DNA of 15,476 bases from Acidimicrobiia bacterium (GTDB lineage: Bacteria > Actinomycetota > Acidimicrobiia > Spongiisociales > ZC4RG35), in assembly GCA_009377735.1 (NCBI GenBank), contig WHTL01000053.1, positions 1 to 15,476 on the forward strand, given 5' to 3'. Positions within the stretch are counted from its first letter, which is position 1. Every line of letters begins with the position of its first letter. The translations under genes were made by a program, and so were the position numbers. Under the pieces are notes generated by a model, which saw only the letters and a program-made list of their open reading frames with translations, was not told where the DNA came from and did not search any database. Shown here in pieces: positions 14,332 through 15,476 of the stretch.

Positions 14332-15290
14332 GGTCGAAGGCCCAACCAGATGTCGCCGTTGCTGGTCGTGGCTGTGATCGAGAAAGGAGCGTTGGGATCG
14401 TCGACGATCCCTTCGACGTTCGACGTGGCGTTGTTGGTCGTCATCTCTATGTCATAGGCAGGTGCGTCCTGCGGGAGACCGATCTCGATCTCACCATTGT
14501 CAGCCTGAGCGGTGATCCGCTCCGGGCTAGAGCTCAGATTCATGATGATGGCCTCGTTGCTCGTAAGAGCAGAGATGGTGCCAGCCTGAGCATCGGTGAT
14601 ATCTATCTGGCCGTTATCGGTCTCAAGACGGAGGTCGCCAGTCGTGTTCGATATCTTGACGGCTCCATTCGAGGTGGTGACGTCGATCATCTCCGGGGCC
14701 GTGGTGTCGAGGACATCGACCGACCCATTGGAGGTTTGAACCGTCACATCGCCATTGGCGCCTGAGACCTCGACATCACCATTGTCAGTCCGAAGATCGA
14801 CACGACCATCGACATCCACCACTGTAATCTCGCCGTTAGCAGTGGAAACATCGACTGACTCGGTGAGCGCCTCGATCCCAATGTCACCGTTGTCCCCACC
14901 ACCGGTCACCTCGGTTGCGGTGGGAACCGTCAGGACATAATGAGCACTGCAATCCCCGAAGGTAGGGAGCCAAGCGACGGCGCAATGCGATTTGATGGTC
15001 AGGGTGCCGTCCTCGACGGTCTCCTCTGTGGTCAGTCTCCCCCACGGATCGCTGATCCGGCTCTCCACGGTGATGGTGTCTGTATCGGCGCCGATGATCT
15101 CAACACCACCCGAAGCCCTCAGATCGAGCGAAACCGCCTCAGCATCGTGCTCGGTGGTTTCCTGGGATCGACTGACGAAGCCGCCAACCGTTCCCAGGGC
15201 CACGGCAGCGATCCCCAGTATCAAGACGGCCACCCCCACCACGATCAGAGCGCTTCGACTGCCTTTGTCGTTTGTGTTGTTGGTAGTCAT
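14328..15290 (-). CDS. Membrane-anchored DUF4097-like beta-repeat protein
   Basis: A 320-residue protein with a short polar N-terminus, one hydrophobic helix (about 13-37) and a long outer region. From about 130 on, short beta-strand repeats centred on (T/S/D)NG recur: DNGDIGI (133), ANGEITV (151), DNGDVEV (169), SNGSVDV (187), SNGAVKI (207), DNGQIDI (225), DNGEIEI (264) and SNGDIWL (310). This is the DUF4097-type right-handed beta-helix or 'head' architecture common beside stress and two-component genes. C103 and C114 precede the repeats and may form a disulfide. ATG 15290 is chosen for its GGAG eight bases upstream; ATG 15296 overlaps the upstream stop (ATGA) and is the alternative, adding two residues. 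It is followed by the DUF6220-like gene in an overlap. The role is unknown, perhaps envelope sensing. Confidence 0.85.
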   Translation of the reverse strand: MTTNNTNDKGSRSALIVVGVAVLILGIAAVALGTVGGFVSRSQETTEHDAEAVSLDLRASGGVEIIGADTDTITVESRISDPWGRLTTEETVEDGTLTIKSHCAVAWLPTFGDCSAHYVLTVPTATEVTGGGDNGDIGIEALTESVDVSTANGEITVVDVDGRVDLRTDNGDVEVSGANGDVTVQTSNGSVDVLDTTAPEMIDVTTSNGAVKISNTTGDLRLETDNGQIDITDAQAGTISALTSNEAIIMNLSSSPERITAQADNGEIEIGLPQDAPAYDIEMTTNNATSNVEGIVDDPNAPFSITATTSNGDIWLGLRP

Positions 15291-15292
15291 GT

Positions 15293-15476
15293 TCATGTCT
15301 CCAGGTATCGAAGTACGGCAAGGACTCTTCGGTGATCGCCGGTGGCGGGTGGAAGGTCCAACTTGAGGAATATGTTCGAGATGTGTTTTTCAACGGCTCC
15401 ACCGCTCACCACGATGGCTTCGGCGATGGCATTGTTTGACTTTCCTTCTGCCATCAGGGCGAGGACTTCTCGCTCC
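15293..15476 (-). CDS. LuxR/NarL-type response regulator, C-terminal part (runs off the window)
   Basis: Only the last 60 codons are present. They encode a LuxR-type helix-turn-helix: EREVLALMAEGKSNNAIAEA, then a recognition helix in SGGAVEKHISNIFLKLDL, ending in RRVLAVLRYLET. In this family the usual N-terminal receiver domain would lie outside the window, so a NarL-type response regulator is probable but not shown; a serine-protein-kinase-linked or stand-alone LuxR regulator is possible. The TGA overlaps ATG 15296 of the beta-repeat gene, so the regulator and its two downstream membrane-protein genes form one operon that it may control. Confidence 0.88.
   Translation of the reverse strand, partial: EREVLALMAEGKSNNAIAEAIVVSGGAVEKHISNIFLKLDLPPATGDHRRVLAVLRYLET

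Noticed and set aside
13891..14457. A 188-residue plus-strand frame across the DUF6220-like gene
   Set aside because: Antisense to two overlapping minus-strand genes with clear membrane and repeat patterns; low-complexity polar sequence.
14328..15290. Repeated DNA in the beta-repeat gene as a CRISPR or tandem repeat array
   Set aside because: The repeats are at protein level (NG-centred strands) with irregular spacing and variable codons.

Overview
The window is high-G+C bacterial DNA with tight operons, many GTG and some TTG starts, and 4-base ATGA/GTGA overlaps. Protein families (a DUF6986-type lyase, the short two-helix membrane protein often mislabelled 'LigA', an XRE/PBP-like regulator, a DUF6220-like protein) suggest an actinobacterium, possibly Acidimicrobiia-like. 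This is an inference from gene content; there is no rRNA or tRNA in the window. All functional names come from motif and family recognition by eye, not from database searches.

Left part (1-5149): a purine-oxidation block. Reading leftward on the minus strand it runs 8-oxoguanine deaminase-type amidohydrolase, FAD subunit, 2Fe-2S subunit and the start of the molybdopterin subunit of a xanthine dehydrogenase-family enzyme, all joined by 4-base overlaps. Divergent from it, across a 48-base gap, are a HpcH/HpaI-like (DUF6986-type) lyase and a GNAT acetyltransferase. The likely theme is conversion of (oxo)purines to urate and handling of a small 2-oxo acid downstream.

Middle (5150-9732): tctBA, membrane subunits of a tripartite tricarboxylate transporter without a binding-protein gene here; a divergent isochorismatase-like cysteine hydrolase; then a convergent run of three paralogous single-domain cupins, the middle one lacking the usual last metal-binding His. 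A 482-base stretch without a convincing gene follows and contains a strong 10-bp hairpin.

Right part (9733-15476): a molybdate uptake operon on the minus strand, transcribed as an XRE-type regulator with a periplasmic-binding-protein-like sensor domain, then modA, modB and modC, followed by a small two-helix membrane protein. Further upstream lies a separate minus-strand set: the end of a LuxR/NarL-type response regulator, a membrane-anchored DUF4097-like beta-repeat protein and a four-helix DUF6220-like membrane protein. An 11-bp inverted repeat with a 29-base spacer separates the two operons.

The molybdate transporter and the molybdenum hydroxylase lie in the same neighbourhood, so metal supply and metal use may be linked. 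No CRISPR array, transposase, phage gene or RNA gene was seen.
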